This document shows positions 7,962 through 17,498 of a stretch of DNA of 41,108 nt, one piece after another. The stretch is from Oscillospiraceae bacterium (GTDB lineage Bacteria > Bacillota > Clostridia > Oscillospirales > Ruminococcaceae): the NCBI GenBank assembly GCA_017533485.1, contig JAFXIC010000026.1, forward strand, positions 1 to 41,108. The letters run 5' to 3'. Numbering within the stretch: position 1 is the first letter of the stretch; the number at the start of each line of letters is the position of its first letter. A model generated the notes under the pieces. The model saw nothing but the letters and a program-made list of their open reading frames with translations, was not told the origin of the DNA and did not search any database. The translations under genes and the position numbers were made by a program.

Positions 7962-8000
7962 TACGCGCAGTCAGTATCCTGAAAAAGGAGTTTTACCTTT

Positions 8001-8780
8001 ATGCAGATTTTAACCATTGACATCGGGAATACCAATATCGTAATCGGCTGTGTGGTAGACCATAAGGTCACATTCGTCGAACGAATGCACACAAGTCATA
8101 CCAAAACAGATCTGGAATATGCAATCGACTGCCGGATGGTACTCGAACTGCACCGGATCTCCGCGGAACAGCTCGACGGCGCAATCATTTCTTCGGTTGT
8201 ACCGCCGCTTACCGATAAGCTTGCCCTCGCAATCAAAAAGCTGACCGGAATCGAACCGCTGATTGTCGGACCGGGCATCAAAACCGGCATCAATATTATG
8301 ATGGATCAGCCCTCTCAGGTCGGAAGTGATCTTGTGGTGGCTGCCGTCGCCGCAATCCACGATTACGGCGCACCCGTCATTATCATCGACATGGGTACGG
8401 CAACCACGATGACTGTCATCGACAAAAACCGTACATTCATCGGCGGACTGATTCTCCCCGGTGTGCAGATTGCCCTCGGATCCCTCGAAAATTCTGCCGC
8501 ACAGCTCCCGAAAATTCATCTCAAGGCGCCGGCAAAGGTGATCGGCGGAAACACGATCGACTCGATGCAGAGCGGTCTGGTCTACGGCAATGCGTCCGCA
8601 ATTGACGGACTGATTGACCGCATTACGGATGAACTCGGATATCCCGCAAAAATTGTTGCAAGCGGCGGTCTTTCTACGCTGATCGTCCCCCACTGCAAAC
8701 ACGAAATTCTGCTGGATGACGAGCTGCTGCTCAAAGGGCTCGACCTGCTGTTCACGAAAAATTATAAACCCAAATCATAA
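8001..8780 (+). CDS. coaX: Type III pantothenate kinase
   Basis: Phosphorylates pantothenate, the first step of coenzyme A synthesis. The 259-residue protein has the ASKHA-fold landmarks of CoaX: N-terminal DIGNTNIVIG phosphate loop with catalytic Asp6, GPGIKTGI, VGSDLVVAAVAA, IIDMGTATTMTVID, GGLILPGVQIA and the C-terminal ASGGL adenosine motif. The length is normal. AAAGGAG lies upstream of the ATG. It is second in the operon after the ECF S component, so uptake and first-step trapping of the vitamin are encoded together. Confidence 0.96.
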   Translation: MQILTIDIGNTNIVIGCVVDHKVTFVERMHTSHTKTDLEYAIDCRMVLELHRISAEQLDGAIISSVVPPLTDKLALAIKKLTGIEPLIVGPGIKTGINIMMDQPSQVGSDLVVAAVAAIHDYGAPVIIIDMGTATTMTVIDKNRTFIGGLILPGVQIALGSLENSAAQLPKIHLKAPAKVIGGNTIDSMQSGLVYGNASAIDGLIDRITDELGYPAKIVASGGLSTLIVPHCKHEILLDDELLLKGLDLLFTKNYKPKS

Positions 8781-8783
8781 AAG

Positions 8784-8830
8784 AATCTCCGCAGAACACC
8801 GTCATATTTACGGTTCTGCGGAGATTTTTA
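8784..8830. terminator. Terminator shared by coaX and the convergent glycosylase gene
   Basis: AATCTCCGCAGAA (8784-8796) pairs perfectly with TTCTGCGGAGATT (8814-8826), extended inside by CCGT/ACGG. It is followed by a T-run (8825-8829) for coaX and, in the other direction, by a T-containing stretch. The right arm is part of the coding end of the minus-strand glycosylase gene. Confidence 0.88.
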
Positions 8831-9302
8831 TCTGGCTCCACGCCTCCGTCAGGCGTGAAAGCGTCCATGCCGCATTCGCAGGGCTGGTGGACGGAAGGGT
8901 AACCGCTTCGATGCCCGTCAGCGGAAGCTGGTATTTCGCATAGTATTTCGCGGCTGTCCCACCGTTGACAAAGATATGCCGGATCGAAGCGGTTTCCAGA
9001 ATCTCCGAAAGGTCATTGACGATGACATTCCGGATACTGCTGTCGGAAGAACCCGTAATCTCACAGGACGCAATCACATCCCAGACGGCAATGCCGTTTC
9101 TCAGAAGAAAATTCCGCTTTTCGGAGATGTCCTGCGGCACAGCCTCTCCGAATACGGCTGCTGTCACACGCCAGAACCGGTTCTGCGGATGGCCGTAGAA
9201 AAACATCGCTTCGCGTGATTTCACAGACGGAAAGCTCCCAAGTACCAGAATCCTTGCATTTGCATCATAAACCGGCGGAATCGGATGTACGATTCGTTCC
9301 AA
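8808..9302 (-). CDS. DNA-deoxyinosine glycosylase (uracil-DNA glycosylase superfamily, HDG type)
   Basis: Removes damaged bases, in this family mainly hypoxanthine from deaminated adenine. The protein starts with the family-typical HPIPPVYD and LVLGSFPSVKSRE, then FFYGHPQNRFW (motif 1 region), NGIAVWDV and a C-terminal LPSTSPANAAW (motif 2 region). Length is about 164 residues from the TTG at 9302, chosen because AGGGGGG lies 7 bases before it. The frame stays open upstream to a GTG at 9350, but that falls inside a hairpin and lacks a ribosome site. An ATG at 9326 is another alternative. The gene lies 72 bases after clpE on the same strand. Product class is clear; exact lesion preference is inferred. 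Confidence 0.85.
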   Translation of the reverse strand: MERIVHPIPPVYDANARILVLGSFPSVKSREAMFFYGHPQNRFWRVTAAVFGEAVPQDISEKRNFLLRNGIAVWDVIASCEITGSSDSSIRNVIVNDLSEILETASIRHIFVNGGTAAKYYAKYQLPLTGIEAVTLPSTSPANAAWTLSRLTEAWSQIKISAEP

Positions 9303-9333
9303 GACAGCACCCCCCTTTTTTTCCATGCAATCA

Positions 9334-9366
9334 AATACCGTCCTGACCACGCATCAGGACGGTATT
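9334..9366 (-). terminator. Hairpin after clpE
   Basis: AATACCGTCCTGA (9334-9346) pairs perfectly with TCAGGACGGTATT (9354-9366) around a 7-base loop, 8 bases past the clpE stop codon. The following tract (TTGATT on the minus strand) is a weak T-run, so read-through into the glycosylase gene is plausible. Confidence 0.6.
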
Positions 9367-9374
9367 CGTTTCAT

Positions 9375-11672
9375 TTAATCCGTTTCCGCATCCGTTACCG
9401 TAATGCCGTCTTCTGCCGCACGAATATGCAGCGACTTTCCTTTCATCGTACCGTTGATGATACACGAGGCAATCGGATCCTCCACATGATCGCGCAGTAC
9501 ACGGCGGATATCACGCGCACCATACTTCTGACCATGTGCTTTTTCTGCAATCCAGCACAGTGATTTCTCATCCCAGTCGAGAATGATATTCTGTTCCGCA
9601 AGCGCTTCCGCCATTTCTCGCAGCATCAGATCTGCAATCTTCGCATAATCCTCCACCGTCAGCGGCTTAAAGACGATAATTTCATCCACACGTCCCACAA
9701 ATTCCGGGCGCAGGAATTCTTTCAGCGACTTCATTGCTTTCTCACGGGAAATATCCTCCTCGGTGCGGTTGAAGCCGACACCTGTGGATTTATCGGTGCT
9801 TCCGGCGTTCGAGGTCATCACGATAATCGTGTTTTCGAAATTCACCGTTCTGCCCTGTGCGTCATTGATATTACCCTCATCAAGAATTTGCAGCAGCAGG
9901 TTCATGACATCGGGGTGTGCTTTTTCGATCTCGTCGAACAGAATCACAGAATACGGTCTGCGGCGCACCTTTTCGGTGAGCTGACCGGCTTCGTCATATC
10001 CGACATATCCCGGAGGCGAGCCGATCATTCTCGAAACGGCGTGCTTTTCCATATATTCCGTCATATCCAGTCGGATCAGCGGTTCGGTCGAATCGAACAG
10101 CTCCGATGACAGCACTTTCACAAGCTCGGTTTTACCGACACCGGTCGGGCCGACAAAGATAAAGGATGCCGGTCTGCGGCGTTTGCTGAGACGGACGCGT
10201 GTCCGCTTAATCGCAGACGCAAGTGCTTCAATCGCTTCCTCCTGACCGATGACCTTTTCGGAGAGCCGTTTGGAGAGACCCTGAAGCTTGACAAATTCTG
10301 TTTCCTCAATCTTATTGGCAGGAATTCCGGTCCAAAGTTCAATCACGTGTGCGAGATCGGAAGCTTCCACATGAACCTCCTCCGCAATTTTCCGGACTTC
10401 CTTTTCACGCTCCCGAAGACGGATCATTTCACCCTTACGCTCCGCAAGCTTTTCATAATCGGGATTCACATCCGATTCGATACCGTCAATTTCTTCCTGT
10501 TTCTCGGCAATCTGTTTCGCAAGAATATCCACCTCGCCAAGCTCCGGATGGCTGATACTCGCATACGCACAGCTTTCATCCAGCAGGTCGATTGCTTTAT
10601 CGGGCAGGAATCTGTCGGTAATATAACGCTCCGAAAGCACTGCGCATAACCGCAGCAGATCGGGGGCAATATGAATCCGATGATATTCCTCATAGTAACG
10701 AGCGATTCCGTTCAAAATCGAAATCGTATCCTCGACAGTCGGTTCCTCTACCTTCACCGGCTGGAATCTGCGCTCCAGTGCGCCGTCCTTTTCGATATAT
10801 TTCCGGTATTCGGTAAAGGTTGTCGCACCAATCACCTGTACCTCACCGCGAGACAGTGCAGGCTTTAAGATATTTGCGGCATTCATCGAGCCTTCCGCGT
10901 CACCCGTACCGACCAGATTATGCACCTCGTCGATGAACAGGATGATATTCCCCTGCTCCTTGACCTCCTGCACAAGTCCCTTGACACGGCTTTCGAACTG
11001 ACCGCGGAACTGTGTACCGGCGACCAATGCCGTGAGATCCAGCAGGTAGATTTTCTTATCTCTGAGGTGATACGGGACATTTCCTTCCGCAATTCTGAGA
11101 GCGATGCCCTCCGCGATCGCAGTCTTACCAACACCCGGTTCACCAATCAGACAGGGATTATTTTTCTGACGTCTGGAAAGAATCTGAACGACGCGTGCGA
11201 TTTCACGGTCACGCCCGATAATCCGATCCAGCTTCCCCTCCTCTGCACGCAGACTGAGGTTCGTACAGTAGGAATCGAGAAATTTCAGTTCTTTTTTCTG
11301 TGCCTTATCCTTTTTCTTCTGTTTTGCACGATCTTTCGCATCCGGATTGCTGTTCTTATCATCCTCCGGATTGGATGGCTGTTCGGATTCGACCGAATTA
11401 TCATTGCGGAAGAGCTTCTGGATGAAGGAAGGCATTGTGCTTGCGCCGCCCATTTCAAAGGCATCGCCGTCCATCAGCCCCATCATCTGGTCGCTCATCT
11501 GTTCGACATCTTCATCGCTCAGTCCCATATGCTCCATATACTCCGCGACCTGCGGGATATTCATTTTCTTGGCGCATACAAGACAAAAGCCTTCATTCTT
11601 CTTTTCGTTGCCCTGCATTGAGGTCACAAAGACAACGGCGGGACGTTTCTTACATTTGCTACATAAAACCAT
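9375..11672 (-). CDS. clpE: ClpE-type ATP-dependent protease ATPase subunit
   Basis: Unfoldase that feeds substrates to ClpP. The 765-residue protein lacks the usual Clp_N double repeat. It begins instead with a ClpE-type zinc finger (Cys4, Cys7, Cys30, Cys33), then a charged low-complexity linker. AAA domain 1 has Walker A GEPGVGKT (177-184) and [12 protein letters not shown]-like coiled segment ([24 protein letters not shown], split by eye) follows. AAA domain 2 has Walker A GPTGVGKT (508-515). The ClpP-docking tripeptide VGF lies at 632-634. The ribosome site before the ATG is weak. No CtsR-type or CIRCE repeat was seen in the 80-bp gap upstream, so stress control is not evident from sequence. 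Confidence 0.92.
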   Translation of the reverse strand: MVLCSKCKKRPAVVFVTSMQGNEKKNEGFCLVCAKKMNIPQVAEYMEHMGLSDEDVEQMSDQMMGLMDGDAFEMGGASTMPSFIQKLFRNDNSVESEQPSNPEDDKNSNPDAKDRAKQKKKDKAQKKELKFLDSYCTNLSLRAEEGKLDRIIGRDREIARVVQILSRRQKNNPCLIGEPGVGKTAIAEGIALRIAEGNVPYHLRDKKIYLLDLTALVAGTQFRGQFESRVKGLVQEVKEQGNIILFIDEVHNLVGTGDAEGSMNAANILKPALSRGEVQVIGATTFTEYRKYIEKDGALERRFQPVKVEEPTVEDTISILNGIARYYEEYHRIHIAPDLLRLCAVLSERYITDRFLPDKAIDLLDESCAYASISHPELGEVDILAKQIAEKQEEIDGIESDVNPDYEKLAERKGEMIRLREREKEVRKIAEEVHVEASDLAHVIELWTGIPANKIEETEFVKLQGLSKRLSEKVIGQEEAIEALASAIKRTRVRLSKRRRPASFIFVGPTGVGKTELVKVLSSELFDSTEPLIRLDMTEYMEKHAVSRMIGSPPGYVGYDEAGQLTEKVRRRPYSVILFDEIEKAHPDVMNLLLQILDEGNINDAQGRTVNFENTIIVMTSNAGSTDKSTGVGFNRTEEDISREKAMKSLKEFLRPEFVGRVDEIIVFKPLTVEDYAKIADLMLREMAEALAEQNIILDWDEKSLCWIAEKAHGQKYGARDIRRVLRDHVEDPIASCIINGTMKGKSLHIRAAEDGITVTDAETD

Positions 11673-11752
11673 AGTATCTTATACCCTATACGCATTCCGT
11701 ACACGAATGCCTTGTATATCTCCTTTCCGGTATCCAAAAACCTGCTTGATTC

Positions 11753-12664
11753 TTATAAAAGCAGATCTGTGTGATTATACAAATACTTGAACAGTCTGGT
11801 TGCCTGGATCGTTTCCTCATTAAAGCACATCAACTCTCCGCCGCACAGCACGACGATCAGCCGGATCACAAGCGTCATCAGAAGCACCATGACTGCTGCT
11901 TCGATGATACCAATCACAGCACCCAGTAAATGATCCGTTGTTTTCTTGACATTGAAGATCAGGCTGTACTGCAAAAGCTTTGAGAACAGTGCCGCAAACA
12001 CCATGACAACCGAGAAAATCACGACATATGTAAACATCTGGAACAAGTGGATTGTCGTGTCCTTCACAAAGGTCTCCTGGACATAAGCCGCATTATCCAG
12101 CTCTGTGGAATACATACTGTAAAACTCTGTGAACATTGTATGGATGGTTGCCGGATCGCTTGTCATCTGACGGCGGAAATTCACCTCCGCATAATACGGC
12201 AGATGGTTTCCAAGCGCCTCCCCATATCTCTCGGCAAATTCATTTGTCAGCATCTTCTTGAAATCCATCAGCGAGCTGACCTGATAGCCGCACTTGGCAT
12301 TCACATAATTATAGATATTCTGATCGAATTTATCGGTATCCGGCGGAAGCAGGAACGTCTGGATTCTGCCCTGTTCGATTTCGATCCCATAGTTCTGATC
12401 TTTTAAGATTTCACAGAGACACTCGGTGATATCCACCTCTTTATTGACCTGCACAATTGCATTGATATTGCTTTCCTGCACAAACACCTCATACATTGTC
12501 GGCGCGGCGACTGCCGAAAGGACAGAAGCTGCGAGCGTTGCGACAATATAGCCGATACACATGACCAATACTTTTGTCATGCCCTTTCTGGCGTTGGCAA
12601 AAACAACCCATGCAATCACAATCACCAGCAGTGCATCAAAAACCCACCAGAAAAATCCTTCCAT
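11753..12664 (-). CDS. CvpA-family-like membrane protein
   Basis: This 303-residue protein has an N-terminal pair of hydrophobic segments (ALLVIVIAWVVFANARKGMTK, then VLVMCIGYIVATLAASVLSAV). A soluble insert of about 130 residues separates them from two more segments (FQMFTYVVIFSVVMVFAALF and GAVIGIIEAAVMVLLMTLVIRLIVVL). The R/K-G turn after the first helix and the LLGAVIGIIEA motif are typical of the CvpA (colicin V production) family. That family's molecular role in Firmicutes is not settled. AGGAGGAG lies before the ATG. It sits between a DUF5711 gene and clpE on one strand, probably in the same transcription unit. Confidence 0.7.
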   Translation of the reverse strand: MEGFFWWVFDALLVIVIAWVVFANARKGMTKVLVMCIGYIVATLAASVLSAVAAPTMYEVFVQESNINAIVQVNKEVDITECLCEILKDQNYGIEIEQGRIQTFLLPPDTDKFDQNIYNYVNAKCGYQVSSLMDFKKMLTNEFAERYGEALGNHLPYYAEVNFRRQMTSDPATIHTMFTEFYSMYSTELDNAAYVQETFVKDTTIHLFQMFTYVVIFSVVMVFAALFSKLLQYSLIFNVKKTTDHLLGAVIGIIEAAVMVLLMTLVIRLIVVLCGGELMCFNEETIQATRLFKYLYNHTDLLL

Positions 12665-12784
12665 TCAAAACTCCTCCTGTTTTACATCGCTGCGCAATAT
12701 GACTGAAGCTCTGGTGTACTCACTCCAAACCCATTCACTCTGATCTTATGATCCGGAACGCAATGTTCCATTCTTTCTTCTTTT

Positions 12785-13996
12785 TTATCCGGCATACTCC
12801 AACCGGTCAATCCGGTCATATGCCATCAGGAACAGATAATCTCCGATCCGCACAAATTCATCATACATATCAGAAATCACTGCCTGTGAGATTGCGCCGC
12901 CCATCATACCGTAGGTACGGATACAGTCACGCATCTGGATGGTTGCGGAATCTCCGCCGTCGCTTACGGAAACACACTTGATTTCTCCTTCAAATTCCCG
13001 TATATTCGGAGAAGCCGCGTCACCGCGCATCATCACGACTTTATTGGTACGTTTTTCTTCATTCCGAAGGATAATTGCGGCTGCACCGTCCTTACTGTCG
13101 GCACAAACCAGCGTATCGGGGTAGGTATAGGTGCTCGTGGTTGCACCGGCAAGGCTCAGGTAGGCACATCCGGTATCTCCCAGCACGAACACATTATCTC
13201 CCTTTGTATTATATACCGAAATGCAGAGCATGTCAAGAGGCTGGCTCGTCCATTTTTCTCCCATTTCCTTAAAATCGTAATGATGCACCACCGATTTCAG
13301 CGCACCACGGTCGGTATGAATGCTCACACCATAGCAGCCGCCGCTGTCGGGACGGAAGGAAACCTCGGTCAGCTTTTCCACACAGCTTCTGGCATAAATC
13401 TGTTTTCCCTTTTTATTGAACACAATCAGCTTACACGCAGAGGTATCCGAACCGGTGACAACGGCAGTATAGCCGGCATCTGAAACCCGTCCGAATACAA
13501 TCGGATCGCTGACATTTTTCTCAAAGTAAGTGCGCGTACTTCCCTCCAGCCGGAAATGGGTGCCGCCGCTTTCGTATACCAGTGCATAGCTTCCTGCCGC
13601 CTGTAACATCGCGCTTCCGTAGGCGTGCTGACGCCGTGCAAGCAGATTGCCGTCGGTCTGGTACATATATAAATACGAATCGCTGAGTATCATCAGCAGA
13701 TTATCTATCGTTGCGGTCTGATATGCCGCGCCGCCATAAATCGAAAGCGGAAAATTTCCCTCGGAAAATGTCCCGTCATTCTGGCGGATTGTCTGGCGGT
13801 TGAAGCTCATCTCCTCCAGCCGCGGAAGCCAGATATCCCGCCGCTGATACAGCACAAGCAGCAATGCCACCAGAAGTGTAAAGATCACAGCACGCCGAAC
13901 ATAGCGTTTTCTTTTTTTCTGCCGCCGCAGCGCGTGGACATCTTCGGTCTGCGGTACCTGCTGCACAGTCGGCAGCTTGGATTTCTTTTTGAACAT
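12785..13996 (-). CDS. DUF5711-like membrane-anchored beta-propeller protein
   Basis: The 403-residue protein starts with a basic cytoplasmic stretch (RRQKKRKRYVRR), then one membrane helix (AVIFTLLVALLLVLYQ). A long extracytoplasmic region follows with repeated blade-like beta motifs such as LLMILSDSYLYMYQTDGNLLARRQHA and SYALVYESGGTHFRL. This layout matches the DUF5711 family as I know it. No catalytic residue can be named; the function is unknown. AAAGGA precedes the ATG. It lies 26 bases after truA and upstream of the CvpA-like gene, so it is in a membrane/envelope-leaning tail of the ecf-truA operon. Confidence 0.72.
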   Translation of the reverse strand: MFKKKSKLPTVQQVPQTEDVHALRRQKKRKRYVRRAVIFTLLVALLLVLYQRRDIWLPRLEEMSFNRQTIRQNDGTFSEGNFPLSIYGGAAYQTATIDNLLMILSDSYLYMYQTDGNLLARRQHAYGSAMLQAAGSYALVYESGGTHFRLEGSTRTYFEKNVSDPIVFGRVSDAGYTAVVTGSDTSACKLIVFNKKGKQIYARSCVEKLTEVSFRPDSGGCYGVSIHTDRGALKSVVHHYDFKEMGEKWTSQPLDMLCISVYNTKGDNVFVLGDTGCAYLSLAGATTSTYTYPDTLVCADSKDGAAAIILRNEEKRTNKVVMMRGDAASPNIREFEGEIKCVSVSDGGDSATIQMRDCIRTYGMMGGAISQAVISDMYDEFVRIGDYLFLMAYDRIDRLEYAG

Positions 13997-14022
13997 TGTA
14001 ATCCTTTCTCTGTATCTTCGTT

Positions 14023-14814
14023 CTACGGAATGAGAATCGGCTGTACCGGATCCGCACGCGGAATCTCCGCATCCTCATAAAATACACGATTCAGATAAAG
14101 CCCGTGCGCCATTGCGGTTCGTCCGGCAGCCAGCCTGTTTTTTGCGGCAAGAATATCGTGCATCGCGTCGGGCGGAAAATAGCCTTCGTTGATATCGAGG
14201 AGCGTCCCGACAAAGATTCTTACCATATTATAGAGGAATCCGTCGCCGCTGACCAGTAAATCAACTGCATCACCGCGGCGTTCTACGGAAACATGATAGA
14301 TTGTCCGTACAGTATTGGACGCTTCCGTTGCCTGTGCACAGAAGCTATGGAAATCGTGGGTACCGACAACCGGCATTGCCGCCTCGCGCAGCAAATCCAC
14401 ATCCAGCGGTCTGCGGTAATGGAATGCCAGATCGGTTGCGAACGGATTCTTGCTTTCATGATTATGAATCCGGTAAAGGTATTCCTTTCCCTTACAGTCA
14501 AAGCGTGCGTGGAAGGCTTCGGGCATCTCCTCGCACGACAGCACCGAAATATCAGCAGGCAGATAACCGTTTGCCGCCCGCACCAGATTCTTGCAGCGAA
14601 TCTCACGCTCGGTATGCAGATGCAGACAGAACATATTCGCGTGTACGCCCGTATCGGTGCGCGAACAGCCGTACACCGTCACCGGTCCGTTTAAGATGCG
14701 CGAGAGCACCTTTTCCAGCTCGCCCTGAATCGTAACCGCATTGGGCTGACGCTGGAAGCCATGGTACTTCGTACCACGGTACGCGATCGTGAGCTTCAGA
14801 TTCCGCACGCGCAT
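14023..14814 (-). CDS. truA: tRNA pseudouridine(38-40) synthase
   Basis: Converts uridines 38-40 in the anticodon arm of tRNAs. The 263-residue protein shows the TruA signatures LTIAYRGTKYHGFQRQPN, then the catalytic block CSRTDTGVHA with the nucleophilic Asp. FHARFDCKGKEYLYRI, FHSFC and GDGFLYNMVRIFVGTLLDI complete the pattern. The ATG at 14814 is preferred because AGGAG lies 8 bases before it; the frame extends 8 codons further to a TTG without a site. It lies 33 bases after ecfT, the conserved ecfA1-ecfA2-ecfT-truA arrangement of Firmicutes. Confidence 0.96.
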   Translation of the reverse strand: MRVRNLKLTIAYRGTKYHGFQRQPNAVTIQGELEKVLSRILNGPVTVYGCSRTDTGVHANMFCLHLHTEREIRCKNLVRAANGYLPADISVLSCEEMPEAFHARFDCKGKEYLYRIHNHESKNPFATDLAFHYRRPLDVDLLREAAMPVVGTHDFHSFCAQATEASNTVRTIYHVSVERRGDAVDLLVSGDGFLYNMVRIFVGTLLDINEGYFPPDAMHDILAAKNRLAAGRTAMAHGLYLNRVFYEDAEIPRADPVQPILIP

Positions 14815-14847
14815 TCTCCTTTCTCCTGCAATCTGCAAACAATTGAT

Positions 14848-15654
14848 TCAGTGCAGCACCGCATTCAGCACAATCACTCCTGCAAACATCAGAAGCGTGA
14901 TTGCCAGCGCAATATAATCGCGCAATCCGCTCTGTAATTTCCTAAGTCTTGTTCTTCCCTCGCCGCCGTGATAACAGCGGCATTCCATTGCCAGCGCGAG
15001 TTCCTCCGCACGCCGGAATGCCGATACAAACAGCGGAATCAGAATCGGTACAAGTGCCTGTGCACGCTGGACAATACTTCCGCTTTCCAGATCCGCACCA
15101 CGCGCTTTCTGTGCCGCCATAATCTTCGAGGTTTCTTCGATCAGCGTCGGAATGAACCGCAGTGCGATCGTCATCATCATTGCCAGCTCATGCACCGGCA
15201 TTTTCAGCTTTTTCATCGGTGACAGCAGCGATTCGATCGCGTCCGTCAGCACAATCGGGGATGTCGTATAGGTCAGCAGGGATGTTCCGGCAATCAGCAG
15301 GCAGATCCGCACAATCATGAACACAGAAGTCTGGACACCCTCCTCTGTGATACGGATCACCCACCATTTCCAGTATACATCGCCGCCGTCCAGCATCAGC
15401 AGATTGATCAGTCCCGTAAATATCAGAATCGGTACAATCGGCTTAATACTCTTTATAATCATCTTCGGCGGAATCTTCGAACAAAAGACTGCGGTTGCCG
15501 TAAAGATCAGCCCTGCCGCGAGACTCCAGATCTGCTGACCCCAGAACAGCATCACCAGATAAATCAGCGTAATCACAATCTTATAGCGTGCGTCCATCCG
15601 ATGCACGACACTATTCATCGGAAAATACTGACCGAGGGTAATATCCTTCAGCAT
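14848..15654 (-). CDS. ecfT: ECF transporter transmembrane subunit EcfT
   Basis: Membrane scaffold that couples the EcfA1A2 ATPases to interchangeable vitamin-binding S components. The 268 residues begin LGQYFPMNSVVHRMDARYK, the normal EcfT start, with about five membrane segments. The coupling helices carry AQKARGAD and, near the C terminus, AMECRCYHGGEGRTRL. In the second motif the usual Ala-Arg-Gly reads Cys-Arg-Cys, which I believe occurs in clostridial members. Its ATG overlaps the end of ecfA2 by 7 bases, indicating translational coupling. The probable clients include the S component at 7347-7961. Confidence 0.95.
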   Translation of the reverse strand: MLKDITLGQYFPMNSVVHRMDARYKIVITLIYLVMLFWGQQIWSLAAGLIFTATAVFCSKIPPKMIIKSIKPIVPILIFTGLINLLMLDGGDVYWKWWVIRITEEGVQTSVFMIVRICLLIAGTSLLTYTTSPIVLTDAIESLLSPMKKLKMPVHELAMMMTIALRFIPTLIEETSKIMAAQKARGADLESGSIVQRAQALVPILIPLFVSAFRRAEELALAMECRCYHGGEGRTRLRKLQSGLRDYIALAITLLMFAGVIVLNAVLH

Positions 15655-16514
15655 TCAGGATTCCTCCCCTCTAACCTTGTTTTCAGCAGCTCCGCGCCAT
15701 ATTTTACGGTATATACCTCATCCTCGAACGAGATCCCCTTTTCCGCGAGCTGCTTGAAAATGCGTGTAATCTGCGGCAGCGCGAGTCCCATGCTTTCGAG
15801 GGACTGTGACTGTGCGAAGACGCCCGTCGGGGTATCGTAACAGACAACCTTTGCCTGTGACAGCACCAGCAGCTTCGACGCATACCGCGCAACATCCTCC
15901 ATGCTGTGGGAAACGAGGAGAATGGTACAGCCGGTGCGTTTATGAAATGCCTGGAGCTGTGTCAGGATTTTTGTTCTGCCTTTCGGGTCGAGGCCTGCGG
16001 TCGGTTCGTCCAGTATCAGAACCCGCGGCTCCATTGCCATAACGCCGGCAATCGCTGCACGCCGTTTCTGACCGCCCGACAGCGCATACGGTGCTTTTTT
16101 GAGCTGTTCCTCCGTCAGTCCGACTGCTTCTGCGGTTTCCCGCACTCTGCGGTCGATTTCCGCTTCGGAAAGCTTCATGTTTTTCGGCCCGAATGCAATA
16201 TCCTGATAGACCGTTTCCTCGAACAGCTGATATTCGGGATACTGAAACACCAGTCCGACCTGAAACCGGATATTTCTCCGGTCGGTCTTCTTATCCCAGA
16301 TATCACAGCCATCCAGCAGAATTTGTCCGCTTGTCGGCTGGAGCAGCCCGTTCATCATCTGCATCAGCGTGGATTTTCCGGAGCCTGTATGTCCGATGAC
16401 TCCGACAAACTCTCCCTCTGCAATCGACAGATCAATATGGTCAACCGCTGTTTTCTCAAAGGGAGAACCGATGCTGTATGTATATGTCAGGTTCTTTGCT
16501 TCCAAAATTGGCAT
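15648..16514 (-). CDS. ecfA2: ECF transporter ATPase EcfA2
   Basis: One of the two ATPases of the energy-coupling factor. The 288-residue protein has Walker A GHTGSGKST, Q-loop VFQYPEYQLF, signature LSGGQKRRAAIAG, Walker B VLILDEPTAGLDPKGR and switch His in LLVSHSMED. The ATG at 16514 is chosen: CGGAGG is 6 bases before it. The frame extends 17 codons to a GTG at 16565 that has no homologue-like sequence. Ends within ecfT and follows ecfA1 by 47 bases. Confidence 0.95.
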   Translation of the reverse strand: MPILEAKNLTYTYSIGSPFEKTAVDHIDLSIAEGEFVGVIGHTGSGKSTLMQMMNGLLQPTSGQILLDGCDIWDKKTDRRNIRFQVGLVFQYPEYQLFEETVYQDIAFGPKNMKLSEAEIDRRVRETAEAVGLTEEQLKKAPYALSGGQKRRAAIAGVMAMEPRVLILDEPTAGLDPKGRTKILTQLQAFHKRTGCTILLVSHSMEDVARYASKLLVLSQAKVVCYDTPTGVFAQSQSLESMGLALPQITRIFKQLAEKGISFEDEVYTVKYGAELLKTRLEGRNPEC

Positions 16515-16561
16515 GGAACGCCTCCGTTCTTTGGGGCAGAATACAGCAGAATCATGTGCAC

Positions 16562-17419
16562 TCACGATTTCTGCGAAAAAAGCTCAGTCAGCGCGTCTAC
16601 ACACGCTTCTTCGGTAATAATTTCGGGATCGAGCGGATAGCCTGCTTCCCGCAGCATATGAATCAGCTCGGTTGCCTGCGGCACATCCAGTCCGATCTGC
16701 TTCATTTCCCCGACTTTCGAAAACACCTTCTCCGGCACATCATCCATCCGTACCATACCGTGGTCGATGACAACCACACGCTGGCACTGTGCCGCTTCAT
16801 CCATCTCATGGGTAATCAGAATGACCGTAATCCCATAGTCCCGATTCAGCCGCTTGATGGTTTTCATAACCTCCCGTCTGCCCTGTGGGTCGAGCATCGC
16901 GGTCGGCTCATCCAGCACGATACAGTCCGGCCGCATCGCAATAATGCCGGCAATTGCCACACGCTGTTTCTGACCGCCCGAAAGCTGATGGGGGGCGTGT
17001 TCGCGGAAATCATACATCTTCACGGCTTTGAGGGCTTCATCGACACGTTCGCGCATCTCATCCGGATCAACGCCCATGTTTTCCAGCGCGAACGCCACAT
17101 CCTCCTCGACAATCGTTGCAACGATCTGATTATCGGGATTCTGGAACACCATTCCGACGCGCTGACGGATATCGAACAGCCGTGCTTCATCGGTTGTATC
17201 CATCCCGTCCACTTGTACGCTGCCCGATGTCGGCAGCAGTATCGCATTCAAAAGCTTTGCGAGCGTAGATTTTCCCGAACCGTTATGGCCGAGTACCGCC
17301 ACAAGCTCACCCTTTTGAATCTCCAGCGAGATGCCTTTCAAAACCTCTGTGGGCTGTTCGGTTTCGTCGCCCGCGGCATACGCAAACCGCACATCCCGTA
17401 TTGAAATCAAAGATTCCAT
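16562..17419 (-). CDS. ecfA1: ECF transporter ATPase EcfA1
   Basis: Partner ATPase of EcfA2. The 285 residues include Walker A GHNGSGKST, Q-loop VFQNPDNQIV, signature LSGGQKQRVAIAG, Walker B CIVLDEPTAMLDPQGR and switch His in ILITHEMDEA. VFQNPDNQ is characteristic of EcfA1. GGAGG lies 4 bases before the ATG. It opens the ecf module, 79 bases downstream of the methyltransferase-like gene and on the same strand. Confidence 0.95.
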   Translation of the reverse strand: MESLISIRDVRFAYAAGDETEQPTEVLKGISLEIQKGELVAVLGHNGSGKSTLAKLLNAILLPTSGSVQVDGMDTTDEARLFDIRQRVGMVFQNPDNQIVATIVEEDVAFALENMGVDPDEMRERVDEALKAVKMYDFREHAPHQLSGGQKQRVAIAGIIAMRPDCIVLDEPTAMLDPQGRREVMKTIKRLNRDYGITVILITHEMDEAAQCQRVVVIDHGMVRMDDVPEKVFSKVGEMKQIGLDVPQATELIHMLREAGYPLDPEIITEEACVDALTELFSQKS

Positions 17420-17498
17420 GGATCCTCCAAGTCTCGAATTCTCATCCGGACAGACATTCCTGCGTCAGGCGCATCGCTGTCATACTCCGGTTACGCGC

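Noticed and set aside
9303-9350. Upstream extension of the deoxyinosine glycosylase to a GTG at 9350
   Set aside because: The extension would be read through the hairpin at 9334-9366 and has no ribosome site; the TTG at 9302 has one.
11673-11752. CtsR or CIRCE heat-shock operator before clpE
   Set aside because: Neither the tandem heptad of CtsR nor the CIRCE inverted repeat is present.
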